Origin: Beta vulgaris subsp. vulgaris
Taxonomy: Eukaryota; Streptophyta; Magnoliopsida; Caryophyllales; Amaranthaceae
Length of the DNA stretch: 64,000 nucleotides
Direction: 5' to 3'
NCBI RefSeq assembly: GCF_026745355.1
Contig: NC_079206.1
Coordinates: 17,138,582 to 17,202,581 of the forward strand
Shown: piece by piece, positions 32,651 through 43,642 of the stretch
Layout of the letters: each line of letters begins with the position of its first letter
Numbering within the stretch: position 1 is the first letter of the stretch
Translations under genes and position numbers: made by a program
Notes under the pieces: generated by a model
Told to the model about the DNA's origin: nothing
The model's input: the letters and a program-made list of their open reading frames with translations, nothing else
The model's database searches: none

Positions 32651-35600
32651 GAAGAAGGGGCAGCAAGAAGATAAAGCTGGCCCCAGCCAGCAACAGCCTC
32701 ATCCGCCACCTGAGCCCCTACACGATAAGGTAATCAATTCTATCTCTGGAGGTTCAGAAATATGTGGACTAACATACTCTGCAGCCAAGAGATTTGCTCG
32801 AGAAGGTTCCAAAACTGCACCTAGCCCGCTGAGGAGTGCTGAAGAGAAAAAGCTCAGAAGCATGACCATCAGCTTCGACGAAGAAGATGGAGATGAGGAA
32901 GCTGATAATCATGACGGCCTCGTCGTATCTCTCACCGTCAGCAATTGCCTCATGAAGCGAGTCTTGATAGACAATGGCAGCTCAGCTAATATCATTTTCA
33001 AAATGCTCTAGAAAGCATGGGGCTGCAGGAAGCTGATATCCTCAGGAAAGCAACCGTTCTGTTCGGGTTCAATGGCGAGCCAGCTACAACGCTCGGAGAA
33101 ATCGTATTGCCCATATGCAAAAGGAGTCAACCTCCAAACCAGGTTCAATGTGGTAGATTGTCCCTCAGCATACAACATCATAATGGGGACACCATGGATC
33201 CACAAAATGCGAGCTGTACCTTCACCTATCACCAGACTATTAAGTTCCCTACCAAGTGGGGAGTGCAAGAAATCAGGGGCGATCGCAAGCTGGCTAGGGA
33301 ATGCTATAGCATATCTCTAAAAGCAAAAAAGGAATCTATCTAGCAATTACAGCAAGGTCCAGCGCCAGCCAAGCCAACAGATCAAGATGTAGATGAAGTG
33401 GCGTTGGACCCAGCAAAGCCAGAGCAGACCGTGCAGATTGGGGCATCCCTGCCAGCTGAGGAGAAGCAGCGGATTATTGAATTCTTAAAGAAAAATGTAA
33501 GCTGTTTTGCGTGGAGCCATGAAGATATGGTAGGCATTGAGCCTGACATCATCACCCATAAGCTAAACGTCGATCCAACTCAAAGCCCGTGAAGCAGAAA
33601 AGAAGGAAGTTTGCTCCAGAAAGAAATATGATAGTCAACGAGGAGGTGGACAAGCTACTCAAAGCTGGCAAAATCCGAGAAGTCAAATATCCCGACTGGC
33701 TAGCTAACGTGGTGGTTGTTGGAAAGAAAAATGGCAAATGGCGGGTGTGCATCGATTTTACAGATCTCAATAAGGCTGCCCCAAAGATCCATTCCCGCTG
33801 CCACATATTGATGCATTGGTGGACGCTACAGCTGGCCATGAAAGGCTAACGTTCCTAGATGCGTACTCAGGTTACAATCAGATACTAATGGATCCTGCAG
33901 ACCAAGAAAAGACCGCCTTCATGACTGAAAGAGGCATCTATTGCTACAAGGTAATGCCCTTTGGGCTAAAAAATGCGGGTGCCACCTACCAGCGGCTAGT
34001 CAACAAGATGTTCGAGAAGCAGCTGGGGGACACGATGGAAGTCTATATAGATGACATGCTGGTCAAAACAAAGAAAGCAGAGGATCATGTGGACCACCTG
34101 CAGGAAACCTTTGAAGTCTTAAAGAAGTATGGGATGAAAGCTCAATCCTAGCAAGTGTTCCTTCGGTGTCCCAGCAGGCAAGTTTTTGGGCTACATAGTC
34201 ACCCAGCGAGGAATAGAAGCCAATCCCAGCCAAGTGCAAGCACTAATCAACATTCAGTCACCGCGAAACCTGAAAGAGGTCCAGAAGCTGACAGGAAGGG
34301 TAGCTGCGCTGAACAGATTCATATCCAGATCATCCGACAAGTGCCACCTGTTTTACAACGTGCTAAAAAAGAATAAAGGATTCAACTGGACAGATGAGCA
34401 TGAAGCTGCATTGCAGGATCTGAAGGCCTACTGGCTCAACCTCCCCTATTATCAAAGCCATCACAGGAGAGACTCTCCAGCTGTATCTAGCTGTTAGCAG
34501 CAAAGCGGTAAGTGCGGTACTAGCCAGGGAAGCTGAAAATCAACAACTCCCAGTTTATTACGTTAGCAAATCCTTGCTAGATGCTGAAACCAGGTACACA
34601 TCACTTGAAAAGTTAGTGTTAGCTTTATATATGGCATCTCGTAAGTTGAGGCACATATTTTGAGTCTCACCCCATTCATGTTATGACTAATTACCCCATC
34701 AAAGCAGTATTACGAAAACCTGAGCATTCAGGGAGAATGGCCAAATGGGCCATATCCCTGAGTGCACATGACATTAGGTATCTACCCAGGACAGCTATAA
34801 AATCGCAAGCCCTAGCTGACTTTGTGGCAGACTTTAGCCCTGACTTAGCAGCTACCGCTGAGGAAGAAGTGCGCCACATTAACAAAGTAGGTAAATCAGG
34901 CCATGGCAGCTGTATGTGGATGGATCTTCAAACTTCAGAGGGGCTGGTCTAGGTATAGTGCTAAAGTCGCCACAAGGGGACATGATAGTACGCGCTATCT
35001 GCTGCGATTTTAAAGCTACCAACAATCAGGCTGAATATGAGGCCTTAATCGCAGGTATGATACTAGCACATGATTTAAAAGCTAACAGTTTGCGTGTCTT
35101 CAGTGATTCGTTGCTAATAGTAAGCCAGGTAAATGGAGAGTACGCAGCTAAAGATTCTAAAATGGCCTCTTACCTGGAGCTAGCCAAAGACAAAGCCAAG
35201 TTATTCGAAGAGTTCAGCATAAAACAGATCCCAAGGGACCAGAATACCAAGGCCGACGCCCTAGCTAACCTCGGATCAGCACTCAGAAAATGCGATTTCA
35301 AATCAATACCTATAGCCCACCTAGCTGAGCCAGCTATCAGCAAAGAGGTAAACATGGTGCAATCAGATGACAGCCAGGCAGGAAGCACTAGCTGGACCCA
35401 GCCAATCATCGATTTTCTGGAGAGGGGCATCTTGCCAGAAGATAAGCTGGAAGCTAGGAAGCTGCGAATGAAAGCCACAAGATATCATGTTATTTCTGGC
35501 ACTCTATTCAAAAGAGCTTGCGCCAGCTACGATCTATTACAAAGATGCTTGGAGAAAGACCATGGGAGCCCACACTCAAGGAGTTCCATGAAGGTGAATG

Positions 35601-36700
35601 CGGGTCTCATGCAGCTGGAAGAAGCTTATCAAACAAAATCCTAGCATACGGGTATTATTGGCCAACCATGCGTGCTGATGCTAAGAAGTATGTGCAAAAA
35701 TGCGAAAGCTGCCAGAAACACGCAGGCATGACACATCAGCCAGCTGAGATATTGCACCCCACCTTAACACCCTGGCCTTTCATGAGGTGGGGCATGGACA
35801 TTGTGGGGAAATTACCTGTAGCTCCAGGGCAAAAAGTTTTCATGCTAGCACTCACGGACTACTTCTCCAAATGGATCGAAGCTGGGGCATTCCAGCAGGT
35901 GAGAGATAAAGAAGTAATATCCTTTTTGCATACTAACATTATCTGCAGATTGGGGTACCTAGCGAAATCATTTGTGATAACGGATCACAATTCATAAGTG
36001 ACAAGACAAGGCAATTCTGTCACGAATGGAACATCAGCTTGATAACTTCCACACCTAGATATCCGCAAGCTAACGGACAAGCTGAGTCCAGCAATAAAGT
36101 AATTATCAATGGCATTAAGAGGCGCCTAAAAGCTAAGAAGGGAAGATGGGTAGAAGAGCTACCTAAGGTGCTGTGGGCAAACAGAACAACACCAAGAGGC
36201 GCCACAGGAAGAACTCCTTTTTCACTTGTGTATGGATGCGAGGCGGTGCTACCTGCGGAAGTAGCTGTCCCTACAGCTAGATATGGATTGATGACTCCTG
36301 AAGCCAACGACAAGAGCTTAGCTACGACCTAGATTCCATCGAAGATTAAGAGATAGATGCATTAATACGAATGGCTGCACAACACAAATAGTGGCTCGTA
36401 GCTTCAACAAGAATGTCAAAGCTAAAGTATTCAAGGTAGGAGATTGGGTTCTAAGGAAAGTTTTCAGAATACCCAAGAAGTCAATGCGGTAAATTAGGAT
36501 CAGCTGGGAAGGCCCCTATCTAATCGATCAAGTAGTTGGAAAGGAGCTTATCGCTTAACTACTAAAGATGGAAAAGCAGTACCTAGAAGCTGGAACGCTT
36601 CTCACCTTAAGCTATATCATTTCTACCTGGGGCATCAACCAGGTTACACCGGGCCAAAGACGCCAGAATCTTTAAAGGCAAACACTGCTTTGCACAAAGC
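32651..36700 (+). pseudogene. pol of the Tat-type element: PR, RT, RNase H, second RNase H, integrase
   Basis: Read in pieces through multiple frameshifts. The protease (about 32860-33320) has VLIDNGSSANIIF as active-site block. The reverse transcriptase (about 33398-34170) has GKWRVCIDFTDLNKA, LDAYSGYNQI, YKVMPFGLKNAGATYQ and the catalytic YIDDM at about 34043-34057. The first RNase H (about 34440-34840) has SLEKLVLALYMASRKLRHIF. The second RNase H (34905-35290) has DGSSNFRGAGLG, NNQAEYEALIAG, FSDSLLIVSQV and NTKADALANLGS. The integrase (about 35530-36340) has an HHCC-type zinc site with CESCQKH, WGMDIVG, a changed DHNS (usually DNG) block and QAESSNK with the catalytic Glu, followed by [18 protein letters not shown]. 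The C-terminal part of integrase continues to about 36640. No chromodomain was seen, which fits Tat. Confidence 0.92.
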
Positions 36701-37199
36701 ATTGGTCCACCAGGTAAACAACAAATTAATTTTACTAACAACTTAAGTATTTTGCGCTCGTAGCAGCAAGCCATCTAAGTCCACTTCATACGCAGGTAAA
36801 CGCAAGGGGTCGCAGCACCCAGGTGGGTAGCTGGAATTTCGAGATTCAGCTACAAGGTCGTAGCGCCAGCATCAAGCAGCTAAGGGTTAGTTCACCCAAA
36901 CTTAGCTGAATGGTCGTAGCACCAAGAAACGGGCCCAACCTAAGTTGAACAACATTACCCCAGGTAAATAGTGTTCTAATATCTAAGAACAAAAAGCATG
37001 CATGTAACTTAAGTATTTATCAAAGTATCAATAGCTAAGATCAAAAGGCAAAGCATAAGTTCAAACGATTAAATTGCCAAAAGGAAATATGTTCCTACAA
37101 AAACGCATTGCCCCCATAGGCAATGGTAAAAGTACCAAAGCTAATTAAAACTAAAATGTTCCAGAAAGAAAGCTGATAAAGTACTGAAGAAACTAAGAA
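36701..37199. other. 3' non-coding region of the Ty3/gypsy element
   Basis: Lies between the integrase end and the antisense gene. It contains repeated GGTCGTAGCACCAAG / GGTCGTAGCGCCAGC motifs near 36865-36930 and related GTCGCAGCACCCAGG, a short degenerate repeat. No open frame. Confidence 0.6.
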
Positions 37200-38961
37200 G
37201 CTACGCTGGCATCATCACCAACAGTTTCGTCCTTGCTAGCTGGAGCGGCACCCTCTGGCTGGTTAAAGTGGAGGAGATCCAGCTGTAGATTGTTCCTGAA
37301 TCATCTGTTCCCACCAGTAGCTAGGGCCTCCAAGCAGCCATCGAGTCCAGCTTGAGGAACCTGTCGATATAAAAGTTGACACCCTTGTCATCCAGCTTCT
37401 TGAATTTATCAGGTATGCCAGCTTCGCAGTTTCAATAATTTTTGCTTCAGCTTGAACATCTAAAACCCTTCCTCAGCATCTCTGTAACTGTGTTCAGGCG
37501 TGCATTTTCTTTCTCCGCCTCAGCTATCTTCTCATCTTTTTCCTGCCTCTCTTTCTCCATTAATTTTTGCTCAGCAGCTAACTTGCTCTCAGCATCTAGC
37601 CGGGACTGTTTCTCCCTCTGAGCTTAGCTTGGTGGCTCAAGTTGTCCTTTTGCAGACGAGCCACCTTATCCTGAAGGGTAGCGACAGTCCGCAAGCTGTC
37701 CCTGGCAGCTATGCAGCTCTAGGAAAGCTGGCGAGGCAATGGAAATCATAAGTATAAGCGGCAGTAATCATTTTCTTAATCTAAAGTAGGTCAAAAGACG
37801 TTACTAACCTGCAGGGATAGCTGAACAGCATGGTTCAGGATGACCTCAGGGTCTTATCCCTTTAACCTCTTTTGTTCAGCTGGGAATACGAGCTTGTCAG
37901 CTGCAGGCCAGATCCCACCTTCTAGACCTTCTTCAGCTAGAAAGTCAGCAGGAAAGCTTACAAGGACTTCATCTCTAGGAGAGTCAGTCGTGATGTCAAT
38001 GGTGGTTGGGATGGTGGATGAGCGTAGGTGCTTGCGAGGAGCCCTCTCAACCTGAGTTTGCCCAGAAGAGGCGGCTGATCTCTTCCTATTCTTCAGCCTA
38101 TCCATAGCATCTTCATCAGACAAATTGCTAGACCTCGCTAGAGCTACATGGATAAGGAAAACCTAGTTGGCCTAATATCCAAGAATTATAAGCAAAGCAA
38201 AACCTTCACAAAAATCGAAATTACCTGTTGACATTGAGTTGGTGCGAGAAGAAGCCTTAGAGTCCAGAGGTAGAACTTCAGCAGGAGCTATGAAGGTGCG
38301 TTCTTCAACAGGGAAATTAAGCAATTCCGGTAGCCTCTCAGCTTGTTCAGGAATCTGGGAGATAATAGGGCCAAGACCTGCAAGGGAAACAAGGTAAGAA
38401 CCTAGTTAATTCATTTTTAGGAACAAAGCAAAAATTGAACAGTTAGGTACCTTTAGTAGACAACCCCCAACTAGAGGGCCCCAGCTTCGCCCAGCGAATC
38501 TTTCACTACAAAGAAATACCTAGTCTTCCAAATGGAATCTGATGCAATTGTACCTTCTATTATGGGGGGAAGGGAGCCTTAGCCCTAAAAGTAATGAAAC
38601 CCTTGCCCGATTTTCTAACGCTATAGGCAGTCAATAGTTCGTTTAGAGAGAAAGGATTATGCCATGTCTTAGTTAGGGCTTCTAAGGTTAGGCAGGTTTT
38701 CCAAAAAGCTGGCATCAGCTGGCCAGGAGAAAGGTGTAAGACTTCCATGAAAGATCTAGTGAGGGGGGAAAAGGCATAATTGTATCCTAGGTAAAAAGGG
38801 TGCTCGTAGTAGCAAATGTAATCTTCAGGGCAGGTTTCGGGCCTGCATGTGGGAGTAGGGAGGATAATCTGAGCACTTTCAGGGAAACCCCCCAGAACTT
38901 TGAGCACCTCAATATCTCTCTCAGTAACAGACGAAGCTACGTCATCTATAGCTCTACCCAT
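37200..38961 (-). pseudogene. antisense extra gene of the Tat element (gypsy-type transposon domain plus coiled coil)
   Basis: A gene-like unit on the strand opposite to gag-pol. The first exon starts at 38961 (MGRAIDDVASSVTERDIEVL) and contains ICYYEHPFYLGYNYAFSPL, FMEVLHLSPGQLMPAFWKTC and, after a frameshift in a C run near 38565, DSIWKTRYFFVV. This is the plant putative gypsy-type transposon domain (Pfam Transposase_28 family as I recall it). Splice-like signals follow on the minus strand: AAAG/GTACC near 38453, TTGCAG/GT near 38376, ACAG/GTAA near 38225 and GCAG/GTTAGT near 37811, which would join segments including a basic RLKNRKRS stretch (38090). The 3' part (about 37745-37490) encodes a Lys/Glu-rich coiled coil. 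Additional ORFs between integrase and 3' LTR, sense or antisense, are known in the Tat lineage. Function unknown. Confidence 0.72.
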
Positions 38962-39395
38962 TAGAAAAGAAGAAAGATCTACAGATTCTTGAGGAGAGAA
39001 AGAAAGAGAAAGAAGCTTACCTGAGAAGAAGATGAATTGCTAGAAATAAGTGAAGTCAGAAAAGAGGAAGAGTCCTTTAAATACTGGTAGCTCAACGGTA
39101 GTTTGGCTAACGGATAAAATTTATTGATGCGTGAAAAATTATCTTTTAGCTGTTGATAAGTAATCAATTATCTGATGAATTTTTTCTCTTCCAAGAAAAT
39201 TATCTTTTCAGCGGTTAAAGGAATTTATCTTCTAAGTAAAAGTTTTTATCTTCACACGTTTTAATTCCTCAGATTAAGAGATAAAATTTTGAGAAAATAC
39301 AGTTTGTTTAAATCTTAAGTCCTTTTGCTAACAGTTTGTTTTTGATTGGTAACTTGCGATTTTAACTCAGCTACGCCTAGGTTGGCATCACAAGT

Positions 39396-39405
39396 TAGGG
39401 GCAAT
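39396..39405 (+). other. polypurine tract region before the 3' LTR
   Basis: TTAGGGGCAAT directly precedes the TGTTATGTCC start of the right LTR, the position where plus-strand DNA synthesis is primed. Confidence 0.6.
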
Positions 39406-40053
39406 TGTTATGTCCTAAAAATTTCCTAAGCTGAACCTGCAGGTTATGCATCTGTCCCAGCTAGAGATTATCAGTAGCAGCTACAGCAAGCAGAGACGAA
39501 GGAGCTGAATAAATTCGGTTGAAAGAACATTGGATACTATCAAGACCAAGTCAAAATAAGTGACGTTAAGCCAAGAAATAGGAGGAAGTGGTTAGCCAGC
39601 AGAAGAAGAGATCTCCCTTGATTCTAGGAGTTGTGGCACCTTCGTAGGAAGTTATTATGCAACGTTCAACTAAGGAGTAACGTATACAATTGTATTAGTA
39701 TAAATAGAAGGGAATAACACTCTGTAAAAGATAAGTCTTTACATTGCTCTTACTTACATTCTTTCTCTCTTCTACATTTACAATACTCTCAAGTGTATTT
39801 AGTACAAGCTCTAAGCTGCTAGCTGCTAGCTATAAGTTGTAATCTTCTCGAATAGTGGATTGGTGGACTCAATTCCACCCGCGGTTTTTACCCTCTTCCT
39901 GGGGTTTTCCGCGTCACCATTTTTTGGTGTCTTTGCCTCTTCTTTGCATTCTCTTTTAATTCCGTAGCTAGCATCTTTTGTTGTTTGTAGCTGCATCTCC
40001 ATTAGCTGTAGATCCTCAGCTAAGTTCTGCCTGATCAGAATTTGGCATAAACA
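39406..40053 (+). repeat. 3' LTR of the Ty3/gypsy element
   Basis: 648 bp, starts TGTTATGTCC and ends GGCATAAACA, followed by the TSD copy ATTAT. Compared with the 5' LTR it differs by a handful of substitutions and roughly as many single-base indels, mostly losses in short runs (e.g. GGG to GG). The TATA motif is kept at 39699-39706. Confidence 0.95.
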
Positions 40054-40058
40054 ATTAT

Positions 40059-40969
40059 GTTGTGACAGATGAAATTTACTAAACAATTAATGAACAATCG
40101 ATAATAAGGGATAATGTGGTTTAGTAATAATGTGTTAGCTATGTCCACACAGCAAGGACAACTGATTTTATTAGGTTTAGAAGAGAGAATAATTATTACA
40201 TAATATGACGCCTGCAGTTAATTATAGAGTTTATATAATTTGAGCCGCCAATCCTACCTGAAAAACCCCACTAATTAACCTAAACAGATGGGCATAAAGC
40301 TGAATCTAAAACAAACTCGATATATTAAACAACACAGCAAGACCCCGTGCTTGGTGAATCCTAGCACAAGCTAATCTATTGAAGACATAGTTCAACACAT
40401 TATTATGTAAAAAAATTATTTATTAGATTTGTTGATATATATTAAAAAAAAAGTCAAGATTATGTTCCATATGTTTGCATACTTCATTTGAAACTTTTTG
40501 CATTTTATTTTAATGCAGTATGAATCTAAATGTATAGAAAGAATATATGCAACATTATGTGGCGGATCGACCAACTTTTTAGAGGGGCCGGAGTAGGTAT
40601 AAATTAAAATTTGGGCTAATAAAATTTTTATAATGTTGAATTCTAATACTTATTGAGGTAAAATAAATATTTACGACCTACAAAAATTTTAGCTAAATTA
40701 ATTATATTAAACCTGTGGCGGATCTTGTCCATTTTGATGTTTGACCATTATAAAAAATAAAACAGAATTGAAAGAGTAATTTATGAATCCCCTAAAAAAA
40801 GAGTAATTTATTAATAAATGGGTAGTATTTTAAGAAATTGAAGTAACAGAAACTAAATCAAGTAACAAATTGCTTTCACAAGTCTTCCATAAGATTATTT
40901 TACAACAAAGTTATTGAAAGACCAACTCATTCTTTTGCTCTAAAGGGGTCACCTTGTAAGTTATATGAC
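40059..40969. other. intergenic stretch with possible hAT remnants
   Basis: Two GTGGCGGATC motifs (about 40559 and 40723) resemble hAT terminal sequence, and AGGGGTCAC/GTGACCCCT motifs occur at about 40945 and 41868-41905, on both sides of the MITE that follows. No TSD could be defined, so I list it only as a possible decayed element. Confidence 0.35.
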
Positions 40970-40972
40970 TAA

Positions 40973-41813
40973 GGGCCTGTTCTCCCCAGCTTATTTTCAG
41001 TTCAGTTCAGTTCAGTTCAGCTCCAATTAGTTCAGTTCAGTTCAGCTCCATTCTTTTATAACCATTTTGTTAAATATTATTATTATGTTGGTATAATTTA
41101 TTTTACTAATTACTCTTATAATTATTATTATTTATTTTTATATCAATACTATTAAGTATTATTATTAATATTATTAATATTAATATTATTATTATTGTTG
41201 TTGTTGTTTCTATATATTATTTTGTTTATCATAGCTTTACTCATTATTATTAGGAGCAATATGGTTTAGGTCAAAGCACAAATAAACCCATGTTTTTTAG
41301 CCCATAAACCAATCAAATCGCATCAAAACGGTTTATGATGTAATTTTTGTGGTCCAATCCAATCATTATTTTTATTACTAAATATTATCATATTATTAAA
41401 TCTAATAATTAAAATAGTAATATTAATTTACTTCTTAGATATTATTGTTATTATATATCATCATCGTATTAATATATTAATACAAATAATATAAAATAAT
41501 TATTATTAATTATCATTAATTATTATTATTATTAATTTATGATCATTATATTATTTATTTATAACTATCATTTAAAAATATCCAAAATACTATTATTATT
41601 ATTATTCATTATTATTACTTATCATTATAATTATTATTTAATATTCATATTATTATTGTTTAAATATTTTTTATATATTTATTACATTCAATTTAATTTA
41701 ATTCAATTCAATTCAATTCAGTTCAGTTCAGTTCAGTTCAGTTCAGTACAGCTCCAATCAGTTCAGTTCAGTTCAGTTCAATTCAGCTGTTTTATGTCGA
41801 AGAGAACATGCCC
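40973..41813. mobile_element. GTTCA-pentamer Tourist-like MITE, copy 4 (long form)
   Basis: Same termini as copy 3 (GGGCCTGTTCTCCCCAGC on the left and GGGCATGTTCTCTTCGAC on the right, other strand) with TAA at 40970-40972 and 41814-41816. At 841 bp it is the longest copy. GTTCA pentamers occur only in the outer about 80-120 bp at each end, and the middle is an AT-rich field of ATTATT-type repeats. Either this is closer to a longer parental element or the middle was inserted or expanded. Confidence 0.9.
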
Positions 41814-42331
41814 TAAGTACTAATTAAGTTAATAAAGTCACTTTTAGCCAAGTGGTTACATTTTAAGTTAAGAGGGGTCACTTCTACTATAGATGACCCC
41901 TCTTTAAGGTAAAAAGTAACTCATGTCTTTATATAAATTATTGTAATAACTAATACGATATTATATGAGATTTTGTAATTGCTTTCTTAACTCACAACAA
42001 AAATAAAGTAACATTAATATTAGATCAATATTTTTATAAATAAGAAAATGCTATAATGTTAGGAATTCATTTTGAGAAGAAAGAAAGAGGATAAACTAAG
42101 AAATGAAGCAAAAGGAATTAATTAAAGAGAACCTTTTAAACTTAAAAAAAACATGAATTTAAAGGAAGAAAGAAGTAAGCAAAGTATGTATCGATTTTTT
42201 TTTTTTTTTTTTAAAAAGCTAAATAGATGTAAGTTGGAGTCAAACCTTGCACAGTTGCACGTAGTATATCCCAACGTTGCTTTAAATTTTACTTGCTTAA
42301 TTACTACTATGCCACATTGTAATGTCATTCA

Positions 42332-42398
42332 GGTTCGAATCCTCTCTTCCCCCTCTTTGTACTTTGTACCGCCTTTGTAGCTCATATGGATTAAAAAA
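42332..42398 (+). mobile_element. 5'-truncated SINE beginning at its B box
   Basis: 67 bp flanked by a perfect 16-bp TSD, ATTGTAATGTCATTCA (42316-42331 and 42399-42414). The insert starts exactly with a pol III B-box, GGTTCGAATCC, and ends GGATTAAAAAA, an A-rich tail. A long exact TSD with an A tail is proof of LINE-type retroposition. The missing A-box end is explained by 5' truncation. The open frames across it are chance. Confidence 0.85.
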
Positions 42399-42453
42399 AT
42401 TGTAATGTCATTCATTAGAATTCACTTGTTTCCCAAAGTTTTACGAAATATAA

Positions 42454-43122
42454 GGGTGAGTTTATTGCTCATACTCAACTCCAAACTTCAGAATAATGCC
42501 ACATTAGCTTTCCACTAATTTTTAATTCTACTGATTCACTTAAGACTCATTTTAATATTATACTTTATTCCTCAAACTCTATACAGATTCACTCCACATA
42601 CAAGAATAAGACACATGGCATTTTTTTACTGGCCAAAAAATATATCATTTGCATGGCAAGAGTTTTGAAAGAAGTCTTGAATATCAAAACCCAACTCAAG
42701 ACTTTGCCGAAGAATTTACTCAAATATAGCTTAGTCTTGTTGAATCTTGTCATAAGACTCCGCTCAAGACTCCCTTTAGGGTGAGAACGTTGGGAGTTTT
42801 AACGGGAGTCTTGAGGGGAGTCTTATGACAAGACTCAACAAGACTCAACTATATTTGAGTAAAGTCTTGGACAGAGTCTTGAGTTGGAGTTTTGATATTC
42901 AAGACTTCTCGCAAGACTCTTGTCATGCAAATGATATATTTTTGGCCAGTAAAAAAATGTCATGTGTCTTATTCTTTTATGTGGAGTGAGTCTGTATAGA
43001 GTTTGAGGAATAAATATTAAATTAGAATGAGTCTGAAGTGAATATGTAGAATTAAAAATTAGTGAAAAGTTAATATGGCATAATTTGAAGTTTGGAGTTG
43101 AGTATGAGGGATAAACTCACCC
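42454..43122. mobile_element. 669-bp near-perfect palindrome, long-TIR fold-back MITE
   Basis: Arms of about 325 bp (42454-42780 and 42790-43122) are inverted copies over nearly their full length. The ends read GGGTGAGTTTATTGCTCATA and GGGTGAGTTTATCCCTCATA on opposite strands, and many blocks match (GACTTTGC/GACTCTGTCC region, TTTTTGGCCAGTAAAAAAATG, CATTTGCATG). The central loop is only about 10 bp. Flanking trinucleotides are TAA and AAA, close to a PIF-type TSD but not exact. No coding capacity. Confidence 0.85.
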
Positions 43123-43414
43123 AAAGATCAGGCTCCAACATCTCCCCCTTTTATAATTCACATTTTGGGCAATAACGGCTAGTTTTTGTTGAATAACATT
43201 GCAGTAACAAAAAAAATATAATTACGGTGGATAACATTAATCATTATGTCGAGGTAACAACTCCAACATTTAGTCATAATCAATAAAATCATAAAGAAAT
43301 CAACACTTAAATCGAAAGTTAAGTTCCATAAACTTTGACTAATTCGAATGCATCAATCTAGTAACTAAGCAATAAAGCAATAGTGTAAAGGATGTATGTC
43401 ATCTTCTACAGGAT
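43123..43414. other. short intergenic stretch
   Basis: AT-rich, with no supported feature. Confidence 0.6.
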
Positions 43415-43430
43415 TAATTACTTTTTAACT

Positions 43431-43626
43431 TTTTTTTAAGTTGATAAGATGAATGACCTTATTAAATAGATATCTCACACAGATTTAATCCATTAGATTT
43501 ATAGGTCAGACTCATTGGAGGGGGTGGTAAGGAAAACCTCACCCCAAAGAGCCCTTAGTGAGATTTGATCACGTGACCTTGAAGTCATAAAACCAAATCT
43601 TTACCACTAGGCCAAGCCTTGCTTGA
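43431..43626 (-). mobile_element. tRNA-derived SINE, second full-length copy
   Basis: Minus-strand element with A-box-like GGCCTAGTGGTAAAG near 43612 and a degenerate B box (GGTCACGTGATCAAATC). The body contains GGGGTGAGGTTTTCCTTACC, shared in part with the SINE at 3472-3693, and an A8 tail ends at 43431. The 16-bp TSD TAATTACTTTTTAACT (43415-43430) is repeated at 43627-43642 with one mismatch. The A- and B-box head and TTTCCTTACCA body block place both in one family. This copy is older, judged by its decayed B box. Confidence 0.82.
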
Positions 43627-43642
43627 TAATTACTCTTTAACT

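Larger units (their letters stand above)
30623..40053 (+). mobile_element. complete Ty3/gypsy LTR retrotransposon, Tat type
   Basis: A 9.43-kb element with two LTRs (30623-31281, 39406-40053), a perfect 5-bp TSD ATTAT (30618-30622, 40054-40058), a primer-binding-type sequence at 31283 and a purine-rich tract before the right LTR. Domain order gag, protease, reverse transcriptase, RNase H, second RNase H, integrase is that of Ty3/gypsy. The second, structurally distinct RNase H and the long 3' region carrying an antisense gene are typical of the Tat lineage. The polyprotein is broken by at least a dozen frameshifts or stops, yet domain sequences are well kept and the TSD is exact, so insertion is not ancient. 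LTR differences include many 1-bp indels. Confidence 0.95.

Noticed and set aside
33008..36313. Several minus-strand frames within the Ty3 pol region
   Set aside because: Antisense shadows of protease, reverse transcriptase and integrase coding sequence.
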